A stretch of DNA of 64,000 bases from Mesorhizobium sp. CA8 (GCF_020164955.1 NZ_JAIUHG010000029.1:23654-87653); one strand, 5' to 3'; positions 35,825 through 45,906 are shown, numbered from the stretch's first letter. Made by a program: numbers and translations. Notes: generated by a model from the letters alone, not told the origin.

Positions 35825-36873
35825 CGTGGGTGCAAAAGCCTCGGGTTGGTTGCGATCGAAATGATGTCGGCGATCAGGTTGAGCAGAATGTAGGTAGCGG
35901 CGAAGACAAGGGCGCAGGCCTGCACGACGGGTACGTCTCTCGATTTCACGGCATCGACCATCAGTTGCCCGACGCCGGGGTAGACGAACACCACCTCGAC
36001 AACCACGACACCGACGATGAGATAGGCAAGATTGAAGGCGACAACCGTCACGATCGGGGCCCAGGCGTTTGGCAAAGCGTGCCGAAGCACGATCACCATT
36101 GGCCGCATTCCCTTCAACCGAGCCATGTCGATATAGGGGCTTGAAAGCATGTTGATGATTGCCGCGCGCGTCATTCGCATCATGTGAGCGACGATGACGA
36201 GTGTGAGCGTGATGGACGGCAGGGCTGCACGCCAGACGTGCTCCCAGAACGGAGTCTGGTCGCTGATGTTTGCCAGGGTCGGGAACTTCGGTACGACGTT
36301 CAGGGTCCAGTTGATTGAAACCGCAAGCCAGACGGGTAAAGACTGTGCGAACTGGGTGCCGGCGAACGTATCGCGCGAGATGATCAGGAAGGCGAGTATG
36401 TAGGCGACGAAGAATTCAGGGAACGAGATCGTCGTAAGCGTCACCGTGTTTACAAGTCGATCGAACCAGCTGTTGCGGTACAGGGCCGCAAGAATGCCCA
36501 ACCCCAATGCCAGCGGCACCGCGACCAGCGCGGTCATTACCGCCAGGAACATGGTGTTGTAGAGACGAGGGGCAATGATTTCCGCGACGGTCCGCCGATA
36601 GCCGGTGCGACTTGCGAACGAGGATCCAAAGTCACCCTGTGCCATCTTACCGATCCAACTGAAATAGCGTTGGATTGGCGGGCGATCCAGGCCGATCTCG
36701 TGTTGAAGGGCCGCGACCGTTTCCGGGGTAGCAGATTGACCGAGCGTCGCCTTGGCGAAGTCGCCGGGCAGCATTGCGATCGCCGAAAAGATGATGATCG
36801 AAACGATGAACAAAGTGACCAGGCCGAGGCCCAATCGTTGCAGAACCGTTTTTGCGACCGGATTCACACGCAT
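35821..36873 (-). CDS. Peptide-type ABC transporter permease (DppB-like)
   Basis: A 350-residue membrane protein. It starts at MRVNPVAKTVLQRLG, chosen because the first helix (GLGLVTLFIVSIIIF) follows immediately as in DppB; the longer reading adds a basic, non-conserved leader. DFAKATLGQ, the coupling loop YIDMARLKGM and VFVYPGVGQLMVDAV are family landmarks. It lies 56 bp after the binding-protein gene. Confidence 0.9.
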   Translation of the reverse strand: MRVNPVAKTVLQRLGLGLVTLFIVSIIIFSAIAMLPGDFAKATLGQSATPETVAALQHEIGLDRPPIQRYFSWIGKMAQGDFGSSFASRTGYRRTVAEIIAPRLYNTMFLAVMTALVAVPLALGLGILAALYRNSWFDRLVNTVTLTTISFPEFFVAYILAFLIISRDTFAGTQFAQSLPVWLAVSINWTLNVVPKFPTLANISDQTPFWEHVWRAALPSITLTLVIVAHMMRMTRAAIINMLSSPYIDMARLKGMRPMVIVLRHALPNAWAPIVTVVAFNLAYLIVGVVVVEVVFVYPGVGQLMVDAVKSRDVPVVQACALVFAATYILLNLIADIISIATNPRLLHPR

Positions 36874-36929
36874 GCGTATACCCAGGGGCGCGCCGTCCGC
36901 AGCGCGAGCGGCGCGCTTGGCGAGCACCC

Positions 36930-38537
36930 CTATGCCTCGGCCGTCCACCAGCGCTCGGCCATCTTCAGTCCGTCATTTTCCCAATTCGGCGCCACATCGC
37001 CATGGGCTAGTTTCTTGGATTTGGCGCTAACGAAATTGTTGAACACCAGCACGATGCTGCCGCCATCGTCATGGGTCAGCTGCTGCATTTCGCCATACAT
37101 GTCGGCGCGCTTGGCCTCATCCGTCTCGGCTCGGGCTTTGACAAGCAATTCGTTGAAGCGGGGATTCTTCCAGAACGACTCGTTCCAGCTGGATTCGGCT
37201 GCGAAGGCTTGTGTGAACATCCAGTCGGCGGTCGCGCGACCGCTCCAATAGGAAGCGCACCACGGCTTCTTGAGCCAGACGTTATCCCAATAGGCGTCCT
37301 CAGCCTCGCGCACCACATTGACGTCTATGCCACACTGGGCGGCCGTCTCGCGAATGAGCGCGGCCGCGTCTACCGCACCCGCGAAAGCGGCATCTGCCAC
37401 GGAGAGGTCGACCTTCAGCTTTTCCATTCCCGCCTTCTTCAGATAATGGCGAGCCTTTTCGGGGTCGAAACTGTGTTGCGGCTGCGGGTTTTTGTAGAAC
37501 TTGATCGCCGGCGCGATTGGATCGTCATTGGCAACGGTAGCATGGCCGAGGAAAATCTTGTCGGCGATCTCCTGACGGTTGATCGCCCATTTCATTGCCA
37601 TGCGGACATCCGGATTGTCGAAAGGCGCCATGGTGACGTTCATCGGCAAAGTATAGTGGCCGTAGCCGGTGATCTCGATGATCTCGATTTTTGGATTGCG
37701 CTTTAACATGCCGAGTGTCTTCAGATCGGCGCGTCCAATATAGTCCACTTCTCCGGTCGAGAGCGCAGCCATGCGTGCGGCCAAATCGGTAATCGCGATG
37801 AATTCCACCTCATCCAGGTAAGGCTTGCCGTTCTTGAAATAGTTGGGGTTGCGCTTGAGCTTGGCCGAAACTCCCGGCTGGAAATTCTCAAGCACGAATG
37901 CGCCGGTTCGAGCTCCTGATGCCCAATCGGCTTTCCCCTCCACGCTCGGCATGATGACGAAATGATAGTCGCTCACGATGTAGGGGAAATCGGCGTTGCC
38001 GCTGTTAAGCGTAAAGACGACCGTTTCGGGACCGTCGGCCTTAATATCGGAAACGGGTTCAAGCAGAGACTTCGCTGCCGACTTGGTGTCGGCACCCATG
38101 TGATACCGCATCGAGGTCACGACATCGTCCGCCGTCACGGTCTTGCCGTTGTGGAAGGTGGCGCCCTTGCGCAGCTTGAAAACCCATGTCTTGGCGCCAT
38201 TGGAAGATTCGAAGCTTTCGGCTAGGTCCGGCTGTATGCCACCCTTGGCGTCGACCTCCGTGAGGCTGTTGGACATGGCCCCCGAGAAAGCTGTTTGCGT
38301 GAACGTGTCGGGATAGCCGGCCGGATCAATGGAATCCGTCGTCGCTCCGTGCGCCATGCCGAGCTTGGCGAAGCCGCCTTGCTGCGGTTGTGCCCGGGCC
38401 GTGGTGACGAAAATCTGATCGGCTGCTGCGACGGTCAGGCCTGCCGCCACCCCTAGATGAATGAAGTCGCGGCGGGAAACCTTGCCACGCCCGACCAGAC
38501 TTTGCGCGATGCGAAGTTTGTACTCAGATTCCGACAT
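36930..38537 (-). CDS. ABC transporter substrate-binding protein, family 5, Tat-exported
   Basis: A 535-residue periplasmic binding protein. A twin-arginine leader (SRRDFIHLGVAAGLTVAAA) is cleaved near ARAQ. The mature protein has the family-5 hallmarks LAESFESSNGAKTWVFKLRK, FHNGKTVTADDVV and YLDEVEFIAI. It lies downstream of the mini-Rieske gene on the same strand with a 116-bp gap and starts the transporter block. Ligand unknown; the neighbours suggest a small amine- or betaine-like compound rather than a peptide. Confidence 0.9.
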   Translation of the reverse strand: MSESEYKLRIAQSLVGRGKVSRRDFIHLGVAAGLTVAAADQIFVTTARAQPQQGGFAKLGMAHGATTDSIDPAGYPDTFTQTAFSGAMSNSLTEVDAKGGIQPDLAESFESSNGAKTWVFKLRKGATFHNGKTVTADDVVTSMRYHMGADTKSAAKSLLEPVSDIKADGPETVVFTLNSGNADFPYIVSDYHFVIMPSVEGKADWASGARTGAFVLENFQPGVSAKLKRNPNYFKNGKPYLDEVEFIAITDLAARMAALSTGEVDYIGRADLKTLGMLKRNPKIEIIEITGYGHYTLPMNVTMAPFDNPDVRMAMKWAINRQEIADKIFLGHATVANDDPIAPAIKFYKNPQPQHSFDPEKARHYLKKAGMEKLKVDLSVADAAFAGAVDAAALIRETAAQCGIDVNVVREAEDAYWDNVWLKKPWCASYWSGRATADWMFTQAFAAESSWNESFWKNPRFNELLVKARAETDEAKRADMYGEMQQLTHDDGGSIVLVFNNFVSAKSKKLAHGDVAPNWENDGLKMAERWWTAEA

Positions 38538-38653
38538 TTTCGTTCTCCCATTGGCGGATTGTTCCGCGCTCTTTTCAACCCTCGTCGTGCAGTCGATCCG
38601 TCAGCTCTTCTTCCCTTGCTTTTCGCCTCTTCGAACCACTGATCGTATGGCCT

Positions 38654-39007
38654 TCATGCGGTCACATAGATGTTGCCGTCCTCGACCATGACGGGGAATG
38701 TCCGCGCGCGGACCGTTGGGTCGACAAGTGCCGAACCCGTCTTGATGTCGAATTCCCAGCCATGCCAGGCGCAGCGCACGATCTCGTTTTCTCGATGGTA
38801 GATGAACCGCGCCTCCTCCACCGGCGCGGTTGTCCCGCATTGCGGCCCCTCGCAGAGCGGCGCACCGCGATGCGGACAGATGTTGAGCAGCGCATGGAAG
38901 GTTTCTCCGACGCGGAACACACCCACCGAAAGACTGCGGACCTTGGCAATGAAGGGTGTCCCGGCTTTGATCTGGTCGACGCGGCAGATGTAGGTTTTCT
39001 CGGCCAT
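38654..39007 (-). CDS. Mini-Rieske 2Fe-2S ferredoxin (cluster 1)
   Basis: A 117-residue soluble Rieske protein with both ligand pairs: CPHRGAPLCEG and CAWHGWEFD. It lacks a catalytic domain, so it should act as an electron carrier. It is 11 bp downstream of the amidohydrolase gene and has the ribosome binding site GGAG. The FNR-type reductase at 41180-42259 is the likely electron donor. A paralogue occurs at 48610-48990. Confidence 0.9.
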   Translation of the reverse strand: MAEKTYICRVDQIKAGTPFIAKVRSLSVGVFRVGETFHALLNICPHRGAPLCEGPQCGTTAPVEEARFIYHRENEIVRCAWHGWEFDIKTGSALVDPTVRARTFPVMVEDGNIYVTA

Positions 39008-39018
39008 ATTCTGCTCCG

Positions 39019-40101
39019 TCAGGCAGCATTCGCGGTTAGGATGGCAGGAATGCGCTTGTAGACGTCGAGCGCATTCTGGCCCATCACCTTCGTCCTCCAG
39101 GAGGGCGGGATGTGCAGCGTGTTGGCGTCGTCATAATCCCAATGCGGATAGTCTGACGCAAACATCAGTGTGTTCTCGCCGTCCATCGCTTCCAGAATGG
39201 ACCAGAGATGCTGGACGTTGGGGGGCTGCTCCAGCGGCTGGGTGGAGAAGCGTATGTTGCGCCGGCAGTACTCCGATGGCAGCAACTTCAGCCATGGCGT
39301 CTCCTTGCGCAGCGCCTTGTAGTCGGCGTCGAGGCGCCACAGCACCGTCGGCACCCAGGCGACGCCGCATTCGATGACGACGAAATAGAGTTCTGGCCAT
39401 TTCTCGAAAACGCCATGAGCGATCATGCTGGCGACGTGGCTGATCGCCGACATGTGCAGGATGGCGTGCGTTTCCCAAAAGAAGGTCGTCGGGGCAGGGG
39501 CGACGGCGTTCCAGTTGACGCCACCATGGCCGCCAAGGTGAATGGCGAACGGCAGTCTCATCTCCGCACAGGCCTCGTAGATCGGGTGGTAGAAGGGATC
39601 ACCATAGGGCTTCACGGAGCCTTGGGAGGCTAGAACCTGGACCATGCGAGGATGACTGCCCAGCCGGCGGATCTCGGCGGCCGCCAGCTTCGGGTCCTGA
39701 GGCGCAATGATGATCGAACCCATCAAGCGGTCGTCCTTCGGCAACCACTCGGCGATCTGATAGTCATTGTAGGCACTGACCAGCGCACTGGCGTAATAGG
39801 GGTTTGCGAGAGTCGAAGCTTCTATCGGCTCGTCCCCGGTCAGGATCGCCACTCCGACATTGTATTTGTCGAGGTGTTTTTCCTTCATGATCCGGTAGTT
39901 GTCGGCTTCGGTCTCGGGCCGCACATCTTTGCGGGAGAAATCCTGCGGATGAAACCAAGGGCGATGGCCGTGCGGGAAGGATCCTCTGGGGCCGGTCTTC
40001 TCGCCCTCGATGAACATGTCCTTCCAGATGCCGGACAGATAGGGCTCCAATACCGTGGCGCTGGACCAGTAGTTGTGACAATCGCAGTCGACGATAAACA
40101 C
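39019..40101 (-). CDS. Amidohydrolase_2-family metal-dependent hydrolase (cluster 1)
   Basis: A 360-residue TIM-barrel protein of the ACMSD-like amidohydrolase family. The GTG start gives MFIVDCDCHNYW; the usual HxH metal pair is replaced by Asp-Cys-His. Other candidate ligands are in AIHLGGHGG, VIECGVAW and FASDYPHWD. Family members hydrolyse or decarboxylate small carboxylates. It is about two-thirds identical by eye to the cluster 2 protein at 47525-48613, and both are followed by a mini-Rieske gene and are divergent from a LysR gene. Confidence 0.85.
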   Translation of the reverse strand: MFIVDCDCHNYWSSATVLEPYLSGIWKDMFIEGEKTGPRGSFPHGHRPWFHPQDFSRKDVRPETEADNYRIMKEKHLDKYNVGVAILTGDEPIEASTLANPYYASALVSAYNDYQIAEWLPKDDRLMGSIIIAPQDPKLAAAEIRRLGSHPRMVQVLASQGSVKPYGDPFYHPIYEACAEMRLPFAIHLGGHGGVNWNAVAPAPTTFFWETHAILHMSAISHVASMIAHGVFEKWPELYFVVIECGVAWVPTVLWRLDADYKALRKETPWLKLLPSEYCRRNIRFSTQPLEQPPNVQHLWSILEAMDGENTLMFASDYPHWDYDDANTLHIPPSWRTKVMGQNALDVYKRIPAILTANAA

Positions 40102-40166
40102 TTAGCTTTCGCTCCCTCTCCGGACGGCGGCATTGCTTGCCGATCAGTTCCTACAGCTTCCGCCTT

Positions 40167-40176
40167 GACAATTGTC
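40167..40176. promoter_or_regulatory. Candidate LysR/RNA polymerase site in the divergent spacer
   Basis: GACAATTGTC is a perfect 10-bp palindrome overlapping a TTGACA -35-like hexamer (40165-40170) between the amidohydrolase and LysR genes. No equivalent was seen in the cluster 2 spacer, so assignment to LysR is tentative. Confidence 0.25.
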
Positions 40177-40231
40177 GGATCAAGCCAATGATCTCTGGGT
40201 AATGATCGGGTTTTTCGATTGGGGGCGACGC

Positions 40232-41089
40232 GTGCAGCTGGACCACATAGAGACGTTCCTCGACATTATCGAATCGCGGAACTTCAACCGGACCGCCGAC
40301 CGGCTGAACATTACTCAGTCGACGGTCAGCACTCGGATCAAGAGCCTCGAAAGCGCGGTAGGGTCGGAGCTTTTCCGTCGTGGTCGCGCCGGCGCTGAGC
40401 CGACTGCGGCGGGGCGACGTTTCGAAGCCTACGCGCGGGCGATGGTTTCGACCTGGTCGCAGGCGCGCCATGATGTGCGCGCATTTAACCGGTTCGAGGG
40501 AACCCTGCGCGTGGCCGCACAGGTTGGCATGACGCGCTCAGTGCTGCCCGGGTGGGTGGAGACGCTCTGTCAGGCGCTTCCCAAAGCCTCGATCCATGTA
40601 GAATCCGACTATTCCAATCAGATGGTGACGGACCTCAGCATGGGCAATCTCGACATAGCGGTGCTGTATGCGCCGCGCTATCTTCCCGAAATTGCCTACG
40701 AGCACCTCATGGTCGAGGAATATGTGATGGTCTCGACTTTTGCGAGGACGATGTCGGAGGTCAATCCTGACAGTTACATTCGTCCGGGCTACACCGTCGT
40801 ACTTGAGAAAACCCATTCGGAGCTGATTCCTTCTCTGGCAATTTCGCGGCTTTCCATGGGATCCGAGAGCCTGGCGGAAGCGATGCTGCGGCGAACTGGG
40901 GGGAGTTGTTACATGCGCAACGACGATGCCCGCAGGTTTACGGCCGAGTGCCCGTCATTCCTGGTTGAGGGCGCACCGACGCTCTACCAGCCCGTCCATA
41001 CGGCCATGCTTGCCCGGCGCAAGCATGAGCCAATCATCCGCAAAGGGCTTCGTGCGCTGCAGCTGGCGGTGATGTCACTCGAGACGTAA
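40232..41089 (+). CDS. LysR-family regulator of cluster 1
   Basis: A 285-residue LysR protein: helix-turn-helix FNRTADRLNITQSTVSTRIKS, then an effector domain with GTLRVAAQVGMTRSVLPGW and LAVLYAPRYLPEI-like segments. The GTG at 40232 aligns exactly with the start of its paralogue at 46504-47358; an ATG at 40202 would add 10 residues. It is divergent from the amidohydrolase and upstream of the reductase, so it probably controls both directions. Confidence 0.88.
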   Translation: MQLDHIETFLDIIESRNFNRTADRLNITQSTVSTRIKSLESAVGSELFRRGRAGAEPTAAGRRFEAYARAMVSTWSQARHDVRAFNRFEGTLRVAAQVGMTRSVLPGWVETLCQALPKASIHVESDYSNQMVTDLSMGNLDIAVLYAPRYLPEIAYEHLMVEEYVMVSTFARTMSEVNPDSYIRPGYTVVLEKTHSELIPSLAISRLSMGSESLAEAMLRRTGGSCYMRNDDARRFTAECPSFLVEGAPTLYQPVHTAMLARRKHEPIIRKGLRALQLAVMSLET

Positions 41090-41179
41090 ATCGAAATTTC
41101 CGATTAAAAAGCAGGGATCGAGGCACTGTTCCGGAAAGCGTCTGGCTGCCATGTTTGCGCGTCAATTGAAGAGCCAAAC

Positions 41180-42259
41180 ATGAACGCGCATACTTCGTTT
41201 CCGGCTTCCGATTTTTTCGCAAGGATGCGGCAGCGGCAATGGGCCGAGGCATCGCCACAGGCAATGCTCTGTCGCGCGATCATCGACGAGACCCATGACG
41301 TGAAGACATTTGTCTTCTCGGCTGCGTCAGACCGCATGTTCTGCTTCAATGCGGGGCAATACGTAGTCCTTCACCTCACGGTCGATGGCGCCGCGGTCGC
41401 CCGGTCCTATTCCGTTTCGTCGCCGCCTACACGACCGCTCGACTTGCACATTACGGTCAAGCGGACATCAGGCGGGCTCGTTTCCAATTGGCTCCACGAG
41501 AACCTGCGGCCTGGCGACCAAATCAAGATTGAAGGCCCGCTGGGCTCGTTCAACCTCGACGGCTTGCCGAGCGAAAAGCCTCTCTTTCTTGCAGGCGGCA
41601 GCGGGATCACGCCTCTTATGTCAATGCTGCGAACGCTGACAGACAGGGCGTGCGATCTGGACCTGCGTCTGATCTACAGCGCGCGGTCGCCGCGAGACAT
41701 CATCTTCAGGTCGGAACTCGATGCGCTCGCTGCGCGATTCCCCAACCTGGCTGTGACATACGTCTGTTCCAAGGCAGACCCCTCGTGGGCAGGACCGACT
41801 GGCCGCATAGACGGCCCCATACTCCTGCACCTCGTACCCGATCTTGGTGATCGCACGGTCTACGCCTGCGGCCCCGAACAGTACATGAAGGCGCTGCGGG
41901 ACGGTCTTGGCCAGGCAGGCGTTGATCCACGGGGCTATCATGAGGAGAGCTTCGGCGGGTGCCCGGGCGGTGTTGCTCCGGACGCAGAATCTGCCGTTTC
42001 GTCCTCGGTCCATTTCACCCGTTCTGGATTAGAGCATCGCTGCGCGCCCGGAGAGACCCTGCTGGAGGCGGCGCGCAACTGTGGCGTCTATGTTCCCACT
42101 GGCTGCCAGCAGGGAATTTGCGGCACTTGCCGGATAGCCAAGCTTTCGGGCGAAGTCGCGATGCATGATCTGGGCGGCCTCACGCCCGAAGAAAAATCGG
42201 CGGGGTATGTCCTGGCCTGTTGCAGCCGCGCGCAAGGCGCTGTTTTACTCGATCTTTGA
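41180..42259 (+). CDS. FNR-type reductase with C-terminal 2Fe-2S ferredoxin domain
   Basis: A 359-residue electron-transfer protein. The flavin module shows ARSYSVSSPP and GGLVSNWLH; the NAD(P) module has FLAGGSGITPLMSML and YACGPEQYM. The plant-type ferredoxin cluster is in CQQGICGTCR with a distal Cys in LACCS. This order matches reductases of Rieske oxygenases that demethylate betaines and carnitine. With no oxygenase alpha subunit nearby, the mini-Rieske proteins are the likely acceptors. A remnant of a second such gene lies at 46348-46523. Confidence 0.9.
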   Translation: MNAHTSFPASDFFARMRQRQWAEASPQAMLCRAIIDETHDVKTFVFSAASDRMFCFNAGQYVVLHLTVDGAAVARSYSVSSPPTRPLDLHITVKRTSGGLVSNWLHENLRPGDQIKIEGPLGSFNLDGLPSEKPLFLAGGSGITPLMSMLRTLTDRACDLDLRLIYSARSPRDIIFRSELDALAARFPNLAVTYVCSKADPSWAGPTGRIDGPILLHLVPDLGDRTVYACGPEQYMKALRDGLGQAGVDPRGYHEESFGGCPGGVAPDAESAVSSSVHFTRSGLEHRCAPGETLLEAARNCGVYVPTGCQQGICGTCRIAKLSGEVAMHDLGGLTPEEKSAGYVLACCSRAQGAVLLDL

Positions 42260-42417
42260 CCTCGGTTGAGGTTCTCAACGGGTGATTCCTAATTGACGGC
42301 CAAGCTTGTCACCGCCCGCGATTCCAGCTGAGTTCCACGCCTGAGTTGCTAGAAAGGCAGAGTCAGAGCTGTGTGGCCACGTGCCTCCGGGACGGCTTTT
42401 GAGCGCCTGAGGCAGCA

Positions 42418-42909
42418 TCAAAATCTAAGCTGCGTTCGGTGGCGATTGTCTGCTGCCAAGGAGTGGCAATGGCCTGCTGCCGGTCTTTCGGCAGGCGGCA
42501 AAGCTAATATAGCTTGTCCCTCGAACTCGACGGGGCTCAGACAACCGGCACGAGTGCCTTCGCCGAGGGTTGTAGAAGCTTCTTGCCCTTCTCTGCCGGT
42601 TCGGTGAATTCGTAAAAGCCATCGGCTGGTATCAGGCAGCGGTTCGAGGCGAACTCGCGACCGTCCGAGCGGAAAATTGTAGACCGGCCTCTTGTTCGGT
42701 CCAGGCCAGCTCCACCGGCGCTGAACAAGGTCACCCTCGCTGCTCGCGCCATCGACCGGGCGGATGATCGGCCCGATATCGGTTATCTTGATGTCCTCGC
42801 GCGCCTGGATGTTCGGCGCACCTTCACTGAAGCGGATCTTGATCTTGAGATCGGCGAAGTCCTCCACGATCGAGGCGACATCCACCATCAGCCGATAGTC
42901 ATTGCACAT
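42418..42909 (-). pseudogene. SRAP (YedK/HMCES-type) abasic-site protein, frameshifted
   Basis: The ATG at 42909 gives MCNDYRL, with Cys2 that forms the DNA-protein crosslink in this family. The first frame runs to RRWSWPGPNKRPVYNF, a second carries SNRCLIPADGFYEFTEP, and a third continues to about 42420, so at least two frameshifts occur near 42690 and 42590. In the intact family the catalytic Glu lies in the GFYEW-like segment. Its promoter faces an SOS box. Confidence 0.8.
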
Positions 42910-42946
42910 GTCTCGCCTTAACTCTGCGGCATTGCGCGGCGGCTTC

Positions 42947-42961
42947 GTTCCTGTTATGTTC
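42947..42961. promoter_or_regulatory. LexA (SOS) box
   Basis: GTTC, seven bases, GTTC: an exact match to the alphaproteobacterial LexA operator. It lies in the 59-bp divergent spacer between the two SRAP genes, upstream of dinB, where LexA control is expected. Confidence 0.75.
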
Positions 42962-42968
42962 TTTTGGT

Positions 42969-43476
42969 ATGAGCGCAACAGTTTTCGATTCCGACAGCCC
43001 GCTCGCTGAACCCCGCCTCATCATAAGACGCTATGGCGGCGATGTTGAGATGCTCAAGCTGCGATGGGGACTTCAACCGAAGGAACCAGGCGGGCGCCCT
43101 TTCACTGTGGTGCGCGCAGAGGATCGATCCTTCCCGAGCCATCGCTGCCTCGTGCCGGTGTCCGAAATTCCGGCATCGCAGCCAGGGGAGGAACTATAGC
43201 TTTCGCCTCGCCAATGGTGACTGGTTCTATTTCGCCGGCATCTGGCGGCCGGCGACGCGCGATTGGCCGGAAGCCTACGCAATCCTCACGATCCAGGCGA
43301 ATGACGACATCGCGCCTTACCATGATCGCCAGATGGCAGTGCTGCGCCGAGACCAGCGCTCGGCGTGGCTGGACAGGACGCGTCCCGAACACGAAGTGCT
43401 CCGTCCCCTTCCTCGGGACAGTTTTCGGATTTCCCGTCTCCATGAGGGGCGCGCGCAGGCTGAATTTGCGATCTGA
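42969..43476 (+). pseudogene. SRAP-related protein, frameshifted
   Basis: The first frame (from 42969) contains LKLRWGLQPKEPGGRPFTVV and HRCLVPVSEIPAS, matching the middle of SRAP-family proteins, and then stops at 43199. A second frame carries FRLANGDWFYFAGIWRP, AILTIQANDDIAPYHDRQM and the C-terminus to 43476. The join is at about 43180-43195. It lacks the N-terminal MCGR-type start, so it belongs to the non-canonical group found next to dinB. Confidence 0.75.
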
Positions 43477-43532
43477 GCGTTGTAGATCCGGTAGGACGAA
43501 GCACATATCCTGGCGAAGTGCATTGCAGGCAT

Positions 43533-44617
43533 ATGGCCCCTGACCGCAGCGCCGACCAGCGCAAGATCATCCATGTCGACATGGATGCGTTCTACGCGTT
43601 GGTCGAACAGCGCGACAATCCGGACCTGCGCGGCAGGCCGCTTGCCGTTGGCAGCGCCGCTGCGCGCGGCGTGGTGGCTGCCGCAAGCTACGAGGCCCGC
43701 GCCTTCGGGGTTCGCTCTGCGATGCCTTCCGTCAAGGCAAAGCGCAAGTGCCCCGAACTGGTCTTCGTGTCTCCCCGCTTCGACGTCTACCGGTCCGTCT
43801 CGGCCCAGATCCGCGAGGTGTTCGCCGAGCATACCGATCTCATCGAGCCGCTCTCGCTGGACGAGGCCTATCTCGACGTGACGCAGAACAGGCTCAACAT
43901 TTCGTCTGCCACGAGGATCGCCGAGATGATCAGGGCGAAGATCCTGCTGGTGACCGGTCTCACCGCTTCCGCCGGCATTTCATATAACAAATTCCTCGCC
44001 AAGATGGCGTCCGACCAGCACAAGCCAAACGGCCAGTTCGTCATTACGCCCCGCCATGGCCCGGCCTTCGTGGAGACGTTACCAGTCAAGAAATTTCATG
44101 GTGTAGGCCCCGCGACGGTCGCCAAGATGGAGGCGCTGGGCATTAAGACCGGCGCCGATCTCAAGGACCGCTCGCTTGTCTTCCTGCAGCAGCATTTCGG
44201 CAAGTCAGGACTCTGGTACTATAAGATCGCGCGCGCCATCGACGAGCGCGCGGTCGAGCCGGATCGGCCGCGCAAATCGATCGGCGCCGAAGATACGTTC
44301 CCAGCCGACATCTTGGAGCTCGCTGGAGCAATCGCCGAACTCAAGCAGCTGACAGCCAAGGTTTGGGGGTACTGTGAAGGAACGTTATCCGGGGCCGGAC
44401 GATCACGCTGAAGGTCAAATTTGCCGATTTCCAGCAGATCACGCGCAGTCGCACCGTGTCGGTGCCAATCGAGTTCTCTGACTTCGAACCTCTCGCGGCC
44501 GGTCTCCTGAGGTCGGTGTTTCCGGTACAGAAGGGAATTCGGCTGTTAGGCATCACGCTTTCGTCGCTAAGCGATGTGTGGCCGCCGGAACAACGGCAAC
44601 TTCGGTTCGAACTTTAG
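43533..44617 (+). pseudogene. dinB: DNA polymerase IV, C-terminal frameshift
   Basis: The Y-family polymerase is intact from MAPDRSADQRKIIHVDMDAF through the catalytic SLDEAYLDVT, the NKFLAKMASD palm segment and the HhH motif FHGVGPATVAKMEALG, up to KVWGYCEGTLSGAGR. Near 44395-44405 the frame shifts and the little-finger domain continues as LKVKFADFQQITRSRTVSVP to the stop at 44617, where the end QLRFEL is family-like. As written, the protein loses its DNA-gripping domain. It is probably non-functional, or there is an error in the sequence. Confidence 0.85.
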
Positions 44618-44709
44618 GATGCCGCGAAAGGCTTTAGGCCGAGCGGGACGGATGTTCAATACCGTGTTGCGGGACTTCGATGCACTGGAACGGAAATGAG
44701 GATTGCAAG

Positions 44710-45906
44710 ATGAAGCTGCTTTTCATTCCCATGTTCGATAGGGGGCCAGCCGTCATCGTCCTTGCCTTATGTCTGTTGCTGGCTGGCAATCTCGCTGCGC
44801 GAGCGCAAGACGCGTTTTATCAGGCTTCGCCGCAAGAGGTCCTGGGACCCCCTGGAACCATTATCCGGCAGGAGCGGCTGTTCTTTGGCCTTTTCCTTTC
44901 GGCGAAAGCCTACCGCGTGCTCTACAGATCGACCGGGCTCGAGGGCGAACCGATCGCAGTCTCCGGCACGATCGTGGTTCCGACGGGAGCAGCGCCCGCC
45001 GGCGGAAGGCCGATTGTAGCGTGGGCGCATCCGACCTCGGGCATTGTTCCGCGCTGCGCGCCATCGCTCGCGTTGTTCAAGTTCCAGCAGATCCAAGGTC
45101 TGCGGGACATGGTAAGGCACGGCTACATCGTCACGGCGACCGACTATCCCGGACTCGGCACGCCCGGTCCCCATCCTTATCTCGTTGGAATAAGCGAAGG
45201 CCGCGCGGTGCTCGATTCGCTGCGTGCGGCTCGAAACCTGTCGGACGCGGAGGCCGGATCGCAGGTTGCAGTCTGGGGGCACTCGCAAGGCGGCCAGGCC
45301 GTCCTCTACGCCGGCCTTTTGGCCAAGCGGTATGCGCCAGAGCTGCGCCTGGTCGGGGTTGCCGCGGCTGCACCGGCCACTGATCTCGGAACCCTGCTGC
45401 GCGATGATTTCGCGACGCCGGGCGGCAAGAACCTTCTCGCCATGACGTTGTGGTCCTGGGCACGCGTCTTCGGCGCGCCCATAGACAATGTCGTTCTTCC
45501 GGCAACACGGCCCGTGGTCAACCGCCTCGCTGAGGATTGCATAGAGTCGCCAATTGACATCAAGCCGCGAGCCGAGATCGGCAAAGAGCTTCAGCAGCGC
45601 TTTCTGCGGGTCAAGAATCTGACCAACCTGCAACCGTGGCGGTCGCTGCTTGCCCAGAACACAATCGGCATCCTGCCCAGCAACATCCCGATTTTCCTGG
45701 CACAGGGCGAGGCGGACACCACCGTCGATCCCGCAGTGACCCAACACTACGCAAAGCGGCTTTGTGCAGCCGGCAACCCGGTCCAATTGGTTATGATGCC
45801 GAAAGTCGGGCACGCGCTCGCTGCCGATAGAAGTGCTAGAGCGGCGGTCGAATGGATGTCCGATCGGTTCACGGGCGGAGCCCCGCCGAGCAACTGCGGG
45901 AGCTGA
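44710..45906 (+). CDS. Secreted lipase-family alpha/beta hydrolase
   Basis: A 398-residue protein with a signal peptide (VIVLALCLLLAGNLAARAQ) and the secretory-lipase (LIP) fold. Nucleophile elbow GHSQGG near residue 190, FLAQGEADTTVDP supplying the likely catalytic Asp, and PKVGHAL supplying the His. VSGTIVVPTGAAPAGG and WAHPTSGIVPRCAP are family segments. The ATG at 44710 is preferred over one at 44680 because the signal peptide begins there. It should act outside the inner membrane on an ester; substrate unknown. Confidence 0.87.
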   Translation: MKLLFIPMFDRGPAVIVLALCLLLAGNLAARAQDAFYQASPQEVLGPPGTIIRQERLFFGLFLSAKAYRVLYRSTGLEGEPIAVSGTIVVPTGAAPAGGRPIVAWAHPTSGIVPRCAPSLALFKFQQIQGLRDMVRHGYIVTATDYPGLGTPGPHPYLVGISEGRAVLDSLRAARNLSDAEAGSQVAVWGHSQGGQAVLYAGLLAKRYAPELRLVGVAAAAPATDLGTLLRDDFATPGGKNLLAMTLWSWARVFGAPIDNVVLPATRPVVNRLAEDCIESPIDIKPRAEIGKELQQRFLRVKNLTNLQPWRSLLAQNTIGILPSNIPIFLAQGEADTTVDPAVTQHYAKRLCAAGNPVQLVMMPKVGHALAADRSARAAVEWMSDRFTGGAPPSNCGS

